Below are positions 33,987 to 44,543 of a stretch of DNA of 64,000 nt, piece by piece; the stretch's first letter is position 1, and the number at the start of each line of letters is the position of its first letter. Where the stretch lies: contig CANNDD010000003.1 of assembly GCA_947503285.1 (NCBI GenBank), forward strand, positions 1-64,000, given 5' to 3'. The DNA is from an uncultured Croceitalea sp. (GTDB lineage: Bacteria; Bacteroidota; Bacteroidia; Flavobacteriales; Flavobacteriaceae). Position numbers and translations under genes: made by a program. The notes under the pieces are model-generated. The model was not told the DNA's origin. It made no database searches and was given only the letters and a program-made list of their open reading frames with translations.

Positions 33987-36587
33987 ATGAATTTTAATAA
34001 TTACACCATAAAATCACAAGAAGCGCTACAACAGGCGCAAATAATAGCGCAAGGTTTTGGGCACCAGCAGATAGAAAATGAACACTTGTTCAAGGCCATA
34101 AGTGAGGTAGATGAAAATGTAATGCCCTTTATCTTAAAAAAGCTAAATGTAAATACTAGTCTGCTATATCAGGTATTGGACAAAGAGATCGAACGTTTTT
34201 CAAAGGTAGAAGGTAGCGATATCATGCTCTCTAGGGAAGCAGGTAAGACGTTGAACGAGGCCAGTATCGTGGCTAAAAAGATGGATGACGAGTTTGTTTC
34301 CATTGAACATTTGATTTTGGCCATATTCAAGTCCAAAAGTAAAATCGGCCAAATCTTAAAAGACAATGGGGTCTCTGAAAAAGAACTACAAGCGGCCATT
34401 CAAGAACTTAGAAAAGGTGGTCAAGTAACCTCGCAAAGTGCGGAAGAAACCTATAATTCACTGGAAAAATATGCCAAAAACCTAAATCAACTGGCTGATT
34501 CGGGTAAATTAGACCCTGTCATCGGGCGTGATGAAGAAATACGGAGGATTCTTCAAATATTATCAAGAAGAACCAAAAACAACCCGATGTTAGTGGGTGA
34601 ACCGGGCGTTGGTAAAACAGCAATTGCAGAGGGACTTGCCCACAGGATCGTTCAGAAAGACGTACCCGAAAACCTTAAAGAGAAAACCATCTATTCTTTA
34701 GACATGGGTGCCCTTATTGCAGGAGCCAAGTACAAAGGTGAATTTGAAGAACGATTAAAGGCGGTAATTAAGGAAGTAACCGCTTCAGATGGTGATATCG
34801 TGCTTTTCATTGATGAGATACATACGCTTGTAGGCGCCGGGGGAGGCCAAGGCGCCATGGATGCCGCAAATATTCTAAAACCTGCCTTGGCCCGAGGAGA
34901 ACTAAGGGCCATCGGAGCAACGACCCTTGATGAATACCAAAAATACTTTGAAAAAGATAAAGCCCTCGAAAGGCGTTTTCAAAAAGTGATGGTCTATGAA
35001 CCCGATACCGAGAGCGCCATTTCGATTCTTAGGGGTATCAAAGAAAAGTATGAGGCCCATCATAAAGTACGCATCAAAGACGAGGCGGTAATCTCGGCGG
35101 TAACCCTGTCGCAACGTTATATCACAAATCGGTTTTTACCGGATAAGGCGATTGACCTGATTGACGAGGCTGCTTCAAAACTACGTATGGAAATAAATTC
35201 GAAACCAGAAGAACTCGACGTTCTCGATAGAAAGATCATGCAACTCGAAATTGAGATCGAAGCGATCAAACGGGAAAATGACGACACAAAACTGAAGTCT
35301 TTGAATCTTGAGTTGGCAAATCAAAAAGAGGTGCGAAATGAAATATTCGCCAAATGGGAGAGTGAGAAAACCGTTGTCGACAATATTCAAAAGACGAAGC
35401 AAGCCATCGAGAACTATAAGCTCGAAGCAGAACGTGCCGAACGCAATGGCGACTATGGCAAAGTGGCCGAGCTTCGCTATGGCAAAATAAAAGAGGCCCA
35501 AGAAACCTTGGAAGAGCTGAATGTCGAGCTTCAAGAACAGCAGAAATCAGACACCCTTATCAAAGAAGAGGTTACCAATGAGGATATTGCAGAGGTCGTG
35601 GCAAAATGGACCGGGATACCGGTTACGAAAATGCTACAGGGCGAACGTGAAAAATTATTACAGCTTGAGACCGTATTACATGAAAGGGTCGTAGGGCAAG
35701 AAGAAGCGATTGAAGCGGTTTCAGATGCCATCAGAAGAAGCAGGACCGGTCTACAAGATGAAAAGAAACCAATCGGTTCCTTCTTATTTCTAGGTACGAC
35801 GGGTGTCGGTAAAACGGAGCTGGCCAAGACCTTGGCGGCTTATCTTTTCAATGATGAGAATGCTATGACCCGAATTGATATGAGCGAATACCAAGAACGG
35901 CATTCGGTAAGCAGGCTGGTCGGTGCGCCCCCGGGGTACGTTGGTTACGACGAAGGCGGGCAGTTGACCGAAGCGGTGAGGCGTAGACCCTATTCCGTGG
36001 TGCTATTGGATGAAATCGAGAAAGCACACCCCGACACCTTTAATGTTCTGCTTCAGGTATTGGATGAAGGTAGGCTGACCGATAATAAAGGTAGGGTAGC
36101 CGATTTCAAAAATTGCATCATCATTATGACCAGTAATATGGGAAGCCATATCATTCAAGAGAAGTTCGAAACCAATAATGATAGTTTCAGTGCGACCGAG
36201 GCTGCAAGGGTCGAAGTAATGGGTTTACTGCGTAAAACCATTCGACCTGAGTTTTTGAACCGTATTGATGATATTATTATGTTCACCCCGTTGAACCGGG
36301 CGAACATTCAAGAGATAGTCCATCTACAACTTAATGGGTTGAAAAAGATGTTGTCTAAACAGCATATAACGTTGGATGCGACACCCGAGGCCATAACCTA
36401 TTTAGCCAATAAGGGTTATGACCCACAGTATGGTGCAAGGCCAATAAAACGTCTGCTACAAAAGGAAGTTTTGAATAAACTCTCAAAAGAGCTACTGTCA
36501 GGCACCATTAAAAGTGAAAGCATCATCTTGCTTGATTCATTCGACGATGAAATGGTCTTTAGAAACCAAAATGAATTGGTCAAGTAA
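33987..36587 (+). CDS. clpB: ATP-dependent chaperone ClpB
   Basis: Hexameric AAA+ disaggregase that works with DnaK to recover aggregated proteins. The 866 residues show the full ClpB order: Clp N domain (about 1-145), first AAA+ with Walker A GEPGVGKT (204-211), the coiled-coil M domain (about 405-530) that separates ClpB from ClpA/ClpC, second AAA+ with GTTGVGKT (about 605) and the C-terminal D2-small domain. No ClpP-binding IGF/L loop stands out, in line with a chaperone rather than protease role. Monocistronic, with a terminator 20 bases downstream. Confidence 0.97.
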   Translation: MNFNNYTIKSQEALQQAQIIAQGFGHQQIENEHLFKAISEVDENVMPFILKKLNVNTSLLYQVLDKEIERFSKVEGSDIMLSREAGKTLNEASIVAKKMDDEFVSIEHLILAIFKSKSKIGQILKDNGVSEKELQAAIQELRKGGQVTSQSAEETYNSLEKYAKNLNQLADSGKLDPVIGRDEEIRRILQILSRRTKNNPMLVGEPGVGKTAIAEGLAHRIVQKDVPENLKEKTIYSLDMGALIAGAKYKGEFEERLKAVIKEVTASDGDIVLFIDEIHTLVGAGGGQGAMDAANILKPALARGELRAIGATTLDEYQKYFEKDKALERRFQKVMVYEPDTESAISILRGIKEKYEAHHKVRIKDEAVISAVTLSQRYITNRFLPDKAIDLIDEAASKLRMEINSKPEELDVLDRKIMQLEIEIEAIKRENDDTKLKSLNLELANQKEVRNEIFAKWESEKTVVDNIQKTKQAIENYKLEAERAERNGDYGKVAELRYGKIKEAQETLEELNVELQEQQKSDTLIKEEVTNEDIAEVVAKWTGIPVTKMLQGEREKLLQLETVLHERVVGQEEAIEAVSDAIRRSRTGLQDEKKPIGSFLFLGTTGVGKTELAKTLAAYLFNDENAMTRIDMSEYQERHSVSRLVGAPPGYVGYDEGGQLTEAVRRRPYSVVLLDEIEKAHPDTFNVLLQVLDEGRLTDNKGRVADFKNCIIIMTSNMGSHIIQEKFETNNDSFSATEAARVEVMGLLRKTIRPEFLNRIDDIIMFTPLNRANIQEIVHLQLNGLKKMLSKQHITLDATPEAITYLANKGYDPQYGARPIKRLLQKEVLNKLSKELLSGTIKSESIILLDSFDDEMVFRNQNELVK

Positions 36588-36606
36588 TACGCACGAATAT
36601 GAATTG

Positions 36607-36636
36607 AAAAGCATCCCTAACAGGATGCTTTTTTTT
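36607..36636 (+). terminator. Intrinsic terminator after clpB
   Basis: AAAAGCATCC pairs with GGATGCTTTT around a six-base loop, and further T bases follow. It ends the clpB transcript 20 bases after the stop. Confidence 0.9.
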
Positions 36637-36687
36637 GATATACCATACAGTATCTTTTTTTATCTTCGCTAAAACCAATTCTCTAAG

Positions 36688-37284
36688 ATGACTAGAAAGG
36701 CTGAAAGGACCACGCAATATATTATCGAAACGGTAGCCCCCATATTCAATAAATATGGTTATGTAGGAACGAGTATGAGCCATCTGACAGAGGCAACCGG
36801 GCTTACCAAAGGGGCACTCTATGGTAACTTCGAGAATAAGGAAGCATTGGCGCTGGCGGCCTTTCAATACAATCGTACTATTTTACTGAAAAAAATAGAT
36901 GGGCTTTTGACCGCAGAGGGCGATGCCCTTGCAAAAATCGAGTCGTTGATCAATTTTTACAGGCAATATGATGTTTTTACCTTACCAATAGGGGGCTGCC
37001 CAATTTTAAATATAGGGGTCGATGCACAACATAATAACTCCCTTTTGGCCGCCGCAGCGAAAGAAACCATAAAAGAGGTCGAAGGTAAAATCGCATTGGT
37101 CTTAGAGAATGGTGTTAACCGCAATGAAATTAAGATTCCCGTGCCACCGTTGCAATTTGCAAAACAGCTTTACACCATTCTTCAAGGGGCAGTTGCCATG
37201 GGCACCATGACCCGCGATAGAAAATATCTAATAAATACGGCAGCATACCTGAACTATTTGGTTTCCAACGAAATCAAAAAATGA
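36688..37284 (+). CDS. TetR/AcrR-family transcriptional regulator
   Basis: A 198-residue repressor-type protein with an N-terminal TetR helix-turn-helix (about 10-55; GYVGTSMSHLTEATGLTKGALYGNFENKEAL is the core, given here only as its start VGTSMSHLTEATGLTKG). The C-terminal ligand domain is all helical and contains GGCPILNIGVDAQ, a sequence seen in the TetR_C-type subgroup that includes QacR/AcrR-like members. Ligand unknown. No obvious transporter or enzyme target gene is next to it: the histidine phosphatase follows after 155 bases. Confidence 0.92.
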   Translation: MTRKAERTTQYIIETVAPIFNKYGYVGTSMSHLTEATGLTKGALYGNFENKEALALAAFQYNRTILLKKIDGLLTAEGDALAKIESLINFYRQYDVFTLPIGGCPILNIGVDAQHNNSLLAAAAKETIKEVEGKIALVLENGVNRNEIKIPVPPLQFAKQLYTILQGAVAMGTMTRDRKYLINTAAYLNYLVSNEIKK

Positions 37285-37439
37285 CTTGGTCTTCTACCAA
37301 TCACAAGATGAAACGAAATAAACAGGTTGCGTTTGTGTAGTAAGGCTTGTTCATGGCCGATTTAATAATTAAGTACTATTTTTAACTATATTCTAAGGTA
37401 TTGCACATGGGGACTGAAACAAAATATCCAATAAAAAAA

Positions 37440-37964
37440 ATGCTTAAGTCGTTCTTCCCTTTTTTTATTTTTTTGGGATTATTGAGTTGTAACACTACCG
37501 AAAAAAGTGAGGCGATACCGAACGAACCGACCGTTTCAAGCTTTTATTTAATACGCCACGCCGAAAAAGATCGTAGTGATTCAACAAATATTGACCCAGA
37601 GTTAATGCAGAAAGGTTTAGACCGTGCCATTCGCTGGGCAGAAGTATTTGATGACATTCCCCTTGACGTCATTTATTCCACAAACTACGAACGAACTAGA
37701 ATGACAGCAGCCCCGACCTCTGTCAAAAAAGATATCGATATCGATTATTATGACCCAAGGGAATTGGACTTCGAAGCATTCAAGGCTGAAAATGTGGGGC
37801 TGAACGTCTTAATCGTGGGTCATAGCAACACCACACCGCAATTCGTTAACGAACTGCTAGGTCAAGAAAAATATGGAGCTCTTGAAGATACCGATAATAG
37901 TAGCCTCTTTATAGTCACCCTAGTAGATAGCGTTGCAACGGATATCCACTTGCGAATCAATTGA
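37440..37964 (+). CDS. Histidine-phosphatase superfamily lipoprotein
   Basis: Starts considered are TTG 37401, ATG 37407 and ATG 37440. The last gives a proper lipoprotein signal (MLKSFFPFFIFLGLLSC) and is preferred, yielding 174 residues. The mature domain is a histidine phosphatase (phosphoglycerate-mutase-like, SixA/PhoE type) with the catalytic RHAEKD near its start, a second arginine in YERTRMTA, and the second catalytic histidine in LIVGHSNTTP. It probably hydrolyses phosphate esters in the periplasm. It converges on the DUF6503 gene with five bases between. Confidence 0.85.
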   Translation: MLKSFFPFFIFLGLLSCNTTEKSEAIPNEPTVSSFYLIRHAEKDRSDSTNIDPELMQKGLDRAIRWAEVFDDIPLDVIYSTNYERTRMTAAPTSVKKDIDIDYYDPRELDFEAFKAENVGLNVLIVGHSNTTPQFVNELLGQEKYGALEDTDNSSLFIVTLVDSVATDIHLRIN

Positions 37965-37969
37965 TTTCG

Positions 37970-38704
37970 TCAATTGACCTCTATTTCGGTCAGTTCGATT
38001 TTTGAGAGCATTTCCAATTCCTTTTCCTCAAATAAACCGTCAATTTCGTAGATGTCGGCATCTTTAGTTTTTGGTTTGTAGTTATTGTAATCCACAAATC
38101 GAATACCATTCACATAACGTTCATTGAATGCTTCCCTAAAGCGTATGCCGCCACCATCAACATGGAATTCATAAGCTAAGAAATCGGGTTTAAAGGTCTC
38201 TTTATTGAACCAATAGATATAAACATCATCAAAATCATCACCTCCCCCTTCGGTATCGAAGGTCACCTTGACTTTGTAATAGGTCTTTCCCTTTAAGTTG
38301 GTCTCCCCAAGTAATTCCCTGTTCACGGCCGGGTCATTCAACCCGAAGGGCAATCTCGCAAAGTAATGTACCGAGTTGACCGAATTGGCATATCTATTGG
38401 CCATCGAATCCGATAAAATGAGTAAGCTGTCATTAAAGAAGCGTTGAAATCCTGAATTTGTCTTAACATCCGTTATTTTTAAAGAATCCGTGTAGGTAAT
38501 CCTTTGTAATATTTTCTTCCCATTTGTAACCTTCGATAGGTATTTTTTGTTTCTGAACGAGAATGAAGTTCCCTTCTCTTTGTATAATTGACCACCACTC
38601 ACCTCAATCGATTTGTTTACGATTTCATCGACCATTGGTTGTTTTGCAATTTTGGCACAGCCTGATAGAACTAAAAAAAGTACTCCAACTAAAGAAATTT
38701 TCAT
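37970..38704 (-). CDS. DUF6503-family lipoprotein
   Basis: A 244-residue protein with a lipoprotein signal ([16 protein letters not shown], lipidated C16) and a beta-rich mature domain (about 40-235) like those of LolA/LolB-type lipid-binding folds: many antiparallel strands such as [21 protein letters not shown] believe this is the DUF6503 family of Bacteroidota, function not established. It is divergent from smpB with a gap of 75 bases. Confidence 0.75.
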   Translation of the reverse strand: MKISLVGVLFLVLSGCAKIAKQPMVDEIVNKSIEVSGGQLYKEKGTSFSFRNKKYLSKVTNGKKILQRITYTDSLKITDVKTNSGFQRFFNDSLLILSDSMANRYANSVNSVHYFARLPFGLNDPAVNRELLGETNLKGKTYYKVKVTFDTEGGGDDFDDVYIYWFNKETFKPDFLAYEFHVDGGGIRFREAFNERYVNGIRFVDYNNYKPKTKDADIYEIDGLFEEKELEMLSKIELTEIEVN

Positions 38705-38765
38705 AATACCTATTTGATTTATAATCGTAAAAACAAACCCTACATTACAATTTGCGAATTAAACT

Positions 38766-38773
38766 TATTTTTG
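38766..38773 (+). promoter_or_regulatory. Candidate -7 element that sets the smpB start
   Basis: TATTTTTG fits TAnnTTTG and lies only seven bases before the ATG at 38780. Transcription would start close to that ATG, so the longer reading from 38714 cannot be made. No well-spaced TTG is visible. Confidence 0.45.
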
Positions 38774-38779
38774 CCCAGT

Positions 38780-39241
38780 ATGCAGAAAAATATAAACATA
38801 AAAAATAAAAGGGCCCGTTTTGATTATGAGCTATTGGATACCTACACCGCGGGTATAGTACTTTCAGGTACAGAAATAAAATCCATTCGCCTAGGGAAGG
38901 CATCCATATCGCAAAGCTTTTGCGAATTTAATGATAAGGATGAGCTTTTCGTTATCAATATGCAAGTTGATGAATACAGTCACGGCGGATATTACAATCA
39001 CAAACCCAAGGCAGAGCGTAAACTTTTATTGAATAGACGGGAACTGAAGAAATTAAAGCGCGAGGTGGTGACCTCTGGTTTGACCATAGTTCCCTTGAAC
39101 TTATTTACCAATGATAGGGGCCTGGCCAAATTGAATATTGCATTGGCAAAAGGTAAAAAACAATTTGACAAGCGTGAAACAATTAAGGACAGGGACAATA
39201 AAAAGAACTTAGATCGAATCAAAAAGAGCTTTAATAGCTGA
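38780..39241 (+). CDS. smpB: SsrA-binding protein SmpB
   Basis: Partner of tmRNA in rescuing stalled ribosomes. The start at 38780 ([20 protein letters not shown]) gives 153 residues, the usual SmpB length; an upstream in-frame start at 38714 adds 22 residues with no family match. The beta-barrel core shows [20 protein letters not shown] and the C-terminal tail [20 protein letters not shown] is basic, as expected for the part that enters the mRNA channel. The tmRNA gene itself is not in this window. Confidence 0.96.
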   Translation: MQKNINIKNKRARFDYELLDTYTAGIVLSGTEIKSIRLGKASISQSFCEFNDKDELFVINMQVDEYSHGGYYNHKPKAERKLLLNRRELKKLKREVVTSGLTIVPLNLFTNDRGLAKLNIALAKGKKQFDKRETIKDRDNKKNLDRIKKSFNS

Positions 39242-39431
39242 AAAGACAAATTTTAACAAATACTAAACAGCGCTTTATCCGGGCATTATTTAATATTACT
39301 TTGAACTAAATACCAGCAATTGACGACTAACCCTATTATAAAGCGATTTTCACATTAGCACAACAATAGTATTCGTAGCAGCAAATTTTATGAGGCATCA
39401 TTGTCTTACTAACCCTTCTAAAAAATAAACC

Positions 39432-41912
39432 GTGCCAAAGGTCTTTGCAATTTCAAGGCAAATTTATCTTGTCATAGTTCTTTTCATATTACCCTTGGCC
39501 ATCTCGGCACAGATTCAAGGTCGGGTAACGGACAATAACAATGAACCACTTTCTTTTGTCAGTATCTATTTTGAGGGCACGCTGAATGGTACCATTACCA
39601 ATGATAATGGGTTTTATGAGCTCGAACTGCAACGGACCGGCACCTACACTATCGTATTTAAGTATTTGGGGTTTAAAACAAAAAAAGAAACTATTACCAT
39701 CGAACGTATTCCTTTCGCATTCGACATGGTACTGGAAGAAGAAAACATTACACTGACCGAAGTCGCGGTCACTGCTAGCGAAAACCCTGCGAATAGGGTC
39801 ATTAGAAACGCTATTGCCAAAAGGAAGACCTACAAAAAGGAAATCACTTCCTATACTGCCGATTTTTACTCGAAAGGACTTATAAAAATCAAGGATGCCC
39901 CTGAAAAAATACTTGGGCAAGACCTTGGGGATTTTGGTGGGGGACTTGATTCTACAAGGTCTGGTATTATATATCTTTCTGAGACCATCTCAAAGATCGC
40001 GCAACGCAACAACAAGTTCAAGGAAAAAATCTTTGCTTCTAAAGTAAGTGGAGACGACAACGGTTTTAGTTTTAACAATGCCTCTGATGTCAATTTCTCA
40101 TTCTATAAAAATACCATCGAGTTTGGCAATCAACTCGTGTCACCTATCGCTGATAACGCTTTTGCGTACTACAGATTTAAATTAATCGGTACTTTTTACG
40201 ATGACAACAATAACCTTATCAATCAAATAGAAGTCTTACCAAAAAGGGTTAAAGACCGTGTTTTTAGTGGTATCATTTACATCGTAGAGAATAGCTGGGC
40301 CATCTATGCGGTCGATCTAAGGGTGACCGGTGAGCAAACGCAGATTTTACCCGTTGACACAATCTCTTTAAAACAGACCTTTAACTATTCCCCAAAAGAT
40401 AAAACCTGGCTCAAGGTGCTGCAAAGTCTAGATTTTCAATACAGCATATTTGGTTTTAAAGGCGATGGAAGGTTCACTGCGGGATATAAAAATTACAACC
40501 TAGACCCACAATTTCAAAAGAAGGATTTTACAAATGAAATTCTTTCTTTCGAAGAAAATGCAAATAAAAAGGATTCATTATTTTGGGAAGAAGTTCGCCC
40601 AGTGCCTTTGACCAATGAAGAAACCGTAGATTATGTAGTCAAAGATAGTGTTCAAGTAATTCGAAAATCGCAACAGTATTTAGATTCCGTCGATGCAAAA
40701 GGAAACAGACTTACCCTTGGTTCACTACTTTTTGGCTATACCCATAATAATACCTTTAAGGAAAAATCATATACCCTAAAAACGCCTGTTTCGGCTACGT
40801 TTTATAATACCGTACAGGGTTGGCATGGTGGCTTTGGTCTTGATTACGTAAAACGGAATGAGGAAAAAGGTACAAGGTTCAATGCCAGTAGCAGTTTCGA
40901 TTATGGCTTTTCAGACAAACGCTTTAGACCTAAGGTATCAATTGCATACCGTTTTAATAATTTCTCAAGACCCTACCTTAGGCTAAGTGGTGGCAATGAA
41001 GCGGTTCAGTTCAATAATAACAATCCCATAACACCCTTTGGCAATACCTTGGCCTCACTACTGTTCGAAGATAATTTTGCCAAGTTTTATGGAAAAACCT
41101 TTTCAGAGGTCTTTTACTCGCAAGAGCTTACCAACGGAATTTATGGGTATTTGAATTTTGGTTACGAAGAAAGAAGACCTCTTTTCAACACTACGGATTA
41201 TGTTTTGTTCGGTGATGAAAATGAGGATTATACTTCAAATAACCCCCTAGCCCCTTTGGATTTTGAGAACCCTGCTTTTGAAAGGCACAACATATTAAAA
41301 TTGTCATTGACAACAAGAATACGGTTCGGGCAAAAGTATTTGAGCTACCCAGATGGAAAGTTCAATTTTTCTGAAGATAGGTTTCCCACACTTTTTATTG
41401 GCTATGAAAAAGGATTTGCCAGTAGTGACGCACAAAACAATTTTGATCAGTTTAAAATAAGACTGGTGCAAGACTTTTCAATTGGTGACAAAGGAAGGTT
41501 CGCCTATAACCTCAAAGCCGGTACATTCGTGAATGCCGAAGCTATATCTTTTGTCGATTTTCAACATTTTAACGGTAACCGAACACGGGTCACAAGAGGT
41601 AATTATCTAAATTCGTTCTTCTTGCTGCCCTACTATGACCTAAGTACCAATGGCGATTACTTTGAAGGCCATGTAGCACATAATTTCAAGGGATATATCA
41701 TGAACAAAATACCCTTATTGAACAAACTCAATGGAAATTTGATAGTCAGTGCAAAATTATTGGCGACTGAGGGCACTAGCATGTATTCTGAATTCGGTCT
41801 GGCCTTGGGAAATCTAGGTTGGAAAAAATTTCGGTTTTTAAGGGTAGGCTATGTTCAAAATCATTTTGAGGGCATCACGGAACGTGGTGTGAATTTTGGT
41901 GTTCAATTCTAA
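39432..41912 (+). CDS. DUF5686 outer-membrane protein with carboxypeptidase-like N-terminal domain
   Basis: An 826-residue protein starting at GTG. A signal peptide (about 1-26, ending ISAQ) is followed by a CarboxypepD_reg-like domain (about 28-110, with GRVTDNNNEPLSFVSIYFEG) and a long DUF5686 region predicted as an outer-membrane beta-barrel with frequent Y/F-rich strands, ending in a short C-terminal strand with final Phe (GVNFGVQF). Such proteins resemble TonB-linked receptors but lack a plug. The substrate is unknown. Its stop overlaps that of the convergent pcm gene by four bases. Confidence 0.88.
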   Translation: MPKVFAISRQIYLVIVLFILPLAISAQIQGRVTDNNNEPLSFVSIYFEGTLNGTITNDNGFYELELQRTGTYTIVFKYLGFKTKKETITIERIPFAFDMVLEEENITLTEVAVTASENPANRVIRNAIAKRKTYKKEITSYTADFYSKGLIKIKDAPEKILGQDLGDFGGGLDSTRSGIIYLSETISKIAQRNNKFKEKIFASKVSGDDNGFSFNNASDVNFSFYKNTIEFGNQLVSPIADNAFAYYRFKLIGTFYDDNNNLINQIEVLPKRVKDRVFSGIIYIVENSWAIYAVDLRVTGEQTQILPVDTISLKQTFNYSPKDKTWLKVLQSLDFQYSIFGFKGDGRFTAGYKNYNLDPQFQKKDFTNEILSFEENANKKDSLFWEEVRPVPLTNEETVDYVVKDSVQVIRKSQQYLDSVDAKGNRLTLGSLLFGYTHNNTFKEKSYTLKTPVSATFYNTVQGWHGGFGLDYVKRNEEKGTRFNASSSFDYGFSDKRFRPKVSIAYRFNNFSRPYLRLSGGNEAVQFNNNNPITPFGNTLASLLFEDNFAKFYGKTFSEVFYSQELTNGIYGYLNFGYEERRPLFNTTDYVLFGDENEDYTSNNPLAPLDFENPAFERHNILKLSLTTRIRFGQKYLSYPDGKFNFSEDRFPTLFIGYEKGFASSDAQNNFDQFKIRLVQDFSIGDKGRFAYNLKAGTFVNAEAISFVDFQHFNGNRTRVTRGNYLNSFFLLPYYDLSTNGDYFEGHVAHNFKGYIMNKIPLLNKLNGNLIVSAKLLATEGTSMYSEFGLALGNLGWKKFRFLRVGYVQNHFEGITERGVNFGVQF

Positions 41913-42550
41913 TTTTTGTCCTCTAATAAAGGTACGAACCTGAAATCACCAAATTCCTTTTTTTCAAATTCCTTATCCGATTTTCTAATAAAAAGGGTCA
42001 TTATCTGGCTCTCAACCCCAACGGGAATTACCAACCTACCCCCTACCTTTAATTGTGCCAATAATGGTTTGGGTACTATCGGTGCCCCGGCGGTTACGAT
42101 TATCCCATCGAAGGGAGCCGCTTCTTGATATCCCTTGTACCCATCGCCAAAAATCACCTTTTTGGGGCGATAACCCATTTTTGAAAAAAACAGTTTTGTT
42201 TTTTTGAACAACTCTTGTTGCCTTTCAATAGTGTACACCTTGGCTTTTAAATGAAGAAGAACCGCGGTTTGGTAACCACTACCGGTACCAATTTCCAAAA
42301 TTTTGGCGTTTGGCCCCATATTCAAGAGTTCGGTTTGAAAAGCAACCGTATAAGGTTGTGAAATCGTTTGGTCGGCCCCAATGGGAAAAGCCTTGTCTTG
42401 ATAGGCATGGGCTTCAAAACCACTATCGAGAAACAAATGTCGAGGCACTTCACGAATCGCATTTAGTACTTTTTCATTGGCAATTCCCTTACTGGCAACT
42501 ACCCCTGCCAATTGATTACGCATTCCCTTGTGTTTGAAAGTATCTTGCAT
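41909..42550 (-). CDS. pcm: Protein-L-isoaspartate O-methyltransferase
   Basis: Repairs isoaspartyl residues in aged proteins by SAM-dependent methylation in the cytoplasm. The 213-residue protein has the family motif DQTISQPYTVAFQTEL before motif I (EIGTGSGYQTAVL, SAM binding) and a final strand FVPLL. The length is normal. It overlaps the DUF5686 gene tail to tail by four bases, so the two transcripts must overlap at their ends. Confidence 0.95.
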   Translation of the reverse strand: MQDTFKHKGMRNQLAGVVASKGIANEKVLNAIREVPRHLFLDSGFEAHAYQDKAFPIGADQTISQPYTVAFQTELLNMGPNAKILEIGTGSGYQTAVLLHLKAKVYTIERQQELFKKTKLFFSKMGYRPKKVIFGDGYKGYQEAAPFDGIIVTAGAPIVPKPLLAQLKVGGRLVIPVGVESQIMTLFIRKSDKEFEKKEFGDFRFVPLLEDKN

Positions 42551-42601
42551 GTCGTGGTTTGGATTACGAAATTAAAAAGTTCTATGATCTTGTGGTATCA
42601 A

Positions 42602-42634
42602 TTGACTTAAATTCTAGTGATATTCCTATTTTTG
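42602..42634 (+). promoter_or_regulatory. Probable promoter of the 42651-51429 gene run
   Basis: TTG at 42602-42604 precedes TATTTTTG at 42627-42634 by 22 bases, slightly wider than usual. It lies 16 bases before the oxidoreductase start, the first gene of a long co-directional run. Confidence 0.6.
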
Positions 42635-42650
42635 AAAAAAGAAGAAATTC

Positions 42651-43616
42651 ATGTTGAGAGTAGGAGTCTTAGGGGCCGGACATTTAGGTAAAATCCATTT
42701 ACGTTTACTCAATCAATCCTCAAAATACGAACTTGTAGGTTTTTATGACCCCGACGAGATCAGTGCACAAAAGGTGGTCTCTGAATTTGGGTACACCTTT
42801 TATGAAAATATCAATACCTTGATTGACGCCGTTGATGTAGTCGATATCGTGACCCCTACCCTTTCGCATTTTGACTGTGCAAAAAAAGCCATGGAAAAAG
42901 GCAAGCATGTTTTCATAGAAAAACCCATTACCAATACCCTTGAAGAGGCCGAACGATTGGTCGCGATGGAAAAAGAACACCGCGTAAAAGGCCAGGTAGG
43001 TCATGTAGAACGATTTAACCCAGCTTTCATCTCGGTGAAATCGAAAATTGAACGGCCTATGTTCATTGAAACACACAGGTTGGCTGAATTTAATCCGAGG
43101 GGTACCGATGTTCCTGTCGTCTTAGATTTAATGATACATGATATTGATGCGATTTTAAGCGTTGTGCATTCCGAAGTGAAACAGATCAATGCAAGTGGGG
43201 TTTCCGTTATAAGTAACTCCCCAGATATTGCGAATGCGCGAATTGAATTTGAAAATGGATGTGTAGCCAACCTAACGGCGAGTCGTATCTCTTTAAAAAA
43301 TATGCGTAAATCACGTTTTTTTCAAAAAGACGCCTACATCTCCGTTGACTTTCTCGAAAAGAAAGTAGAAGTCGTTAAAATGAAGGATGCCCCTGAAAAT
43401 CCTGGGGATTTTGATATGATCTTACAGAATGCGGAAGGGGTCAAAAAACAGATTTATTTTGAGAATCCCAATGTCGAAACGAATAATGCCATTCTCGATG
43501 AGTTAGAGACTTTTGCAGAGGCCATAACCAATGATACCACACCGGTGGTTTCTTTGGCGCAAGGTACCAAAGCGTTAAAAGTAGCCTTACAGATCATCAA
43601 TGCCTTCGAAAAATAA
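42651..43616 (+). CDS. Gfo/Idh/MocA-family oxidoreductase
   Basis: A 321-residue NAD(P)-dependent oxidoreductase with an N-terminal Rossmann fold (GAGHLGKIH, residues 8-16), the conserved EKPITN motif near residue 90 and a C-terminal alpha/beta domain with DLMIHDIDAIL, where the histidine is the expected catalytic residue. Members act on sugars or similar substrates. The substrate is not readable. It heads a run of plus-strand genes, with 36 bases to the next. Confidence 0.9.
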   Translation: MLRVGVLGAGHLGKIHLRLLNQSSKYELVGFYDPDEISAQKVVSEFGYTFYENINTLIDAVDVVDIVTPTLSHFDCAKKAMEKGKHVFIEKPITNTLEEAERLVAMEKEHRVKGQVGHVERFNPAFISVKSKIERPMFIETHRLAEFNPRGTDVPVVLDLMIHDIDAILSVVHSEVKQINASGVSVISNSPDIANARIEFENGCVANLTASRISLKNMRKSRFFQKDAYISVDFLEKKVEVVKMKDAPENPGDFDMILQNAEGVKKQIYFENPNVETNNAILDELETFAEAITNDTTPVVSLAQGTKALKVALQIINAFEK

Positions 43617-43652
43617 ACAAGCACATATAAACGCGATAGAAAATCCAATAAT

Positions 43653-44543
43653 ATGAAGAATATAGCAGTCATAGGCGCCGGCACGATGGGTAATGGTATT
43701 GCCCATGTATTTGCACAAAATGGGTTCGGGGTACGGCTTATCGATATCTCAGAAACGTCATTGAAGCTAGGTCTGGAGACGATTTCCAAAAATTTAGATA
43801 GAATGTTGGCCAAAGGCCTTATTACGGAAAATGATAAAAACGCCACTTTAGGCAATATTAGCCCATTTACCAGCTTAAAAAGTGGTGTTGAAAATACCGA
43901 TTTGGTCGTCGAGGCAGCCACCGAAAATCTTGGGGTAAAACTGGACATCTTTAAAGAATTGGACCGTATTTGTGATGCGGAAACGATACTGGCTTCCAAT
44001 ACTTCTTCCATATCAATAACCCAAATCGCCGCGGTAACGCAAAGACCTGATAAAGTGATAGGCATGCATTTCATGAATCCGGTCCCCATCATGAAATTAG
44101 TGGAAATTATTCGGGGTTATAGTACTTCAGACCTCGTGACCAAAAGTATTATGCAGCTTTCGGAAAAACTGGGCAAGACGCCTACTGAGGTCAATGACTA
44201 TCCAGGTTTTGTGGCGAACCGCATTCTTATGCCCATGATCAATGAAGCAATCGAGACCCTATACAATCAAGTAGCTGGCGTTAAAGAAATCGATACTGTT
44301 ATGAAATTGGGCATGGCCCACCCTATGGGGCCTTTACAATTGGCTGATTTTATTGGCTTAGATGTGTGTTTATCCATCTTAAAGGTGATGTACGATGGGT
44401 TCAAGAATCCGAAATACGCCCCTTGTCCCTTACTTGTCAACATGGTCAGGGCAGGCAAACTTGGCGTGAAATCAAAAGAAGGGTTTTATGATTATTCGGC
44501 ATCACGAAAAGCTGAACAAGTTGCCGTACAATTCAAAGCATAA
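43653..44543 (+). CDS. 3-hydroxyacyl-CoA / 3-hydroxybutyryl-CoA dehydrogenase
   Basis: Oxidises or reduces the 3-hydroxy group of acyl-CoA with NAD(H). The 296-residue protein has Rossmann motif GAGTMGNGIAHVFA (8-21), active-site serine and histidine segments ASNTSSISIT and MHFMNPVP, and C-terminal dimer domain with GMAHPMGPLQLADFIGLD. The length matches the short monofunctional enzyme rather than the FadB fusion. Its last base overlaps the start of the DUF1015 gene (TAATG), so translation is coupled. Confidence 0.94.
   Translation: MKNIAVIGAGTMGNGIAHVFAQNGFGVRLIDISETSLKLGLETISKNLDRMLAKGLITENDKNATLGNISPFTSLKSGVENTDLVVEAATENLGVKLDIFKELDRICDAETILASNTSSISITQIAAVTQRPDKVIGMHFMNPVPIMKLVEIIRGYSTSDLVTKSIMQLSEKLGKTPTEVNDYPGFVANRILMPMINEAIETLYNQVAGVKEIDTVMKLGMAHPMGPLQLADFIGLDVCLSILKVMYDGFKNPKYAPCPLLVNMVRAGKLGVKSKEGFYDYSASRKAEQVAVQFKA

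Noticed and set aside
38714-38780. Upstream extension of SmpB
   Set aside because: The first 22 residues do not match the family, and a -7 box lies within them.
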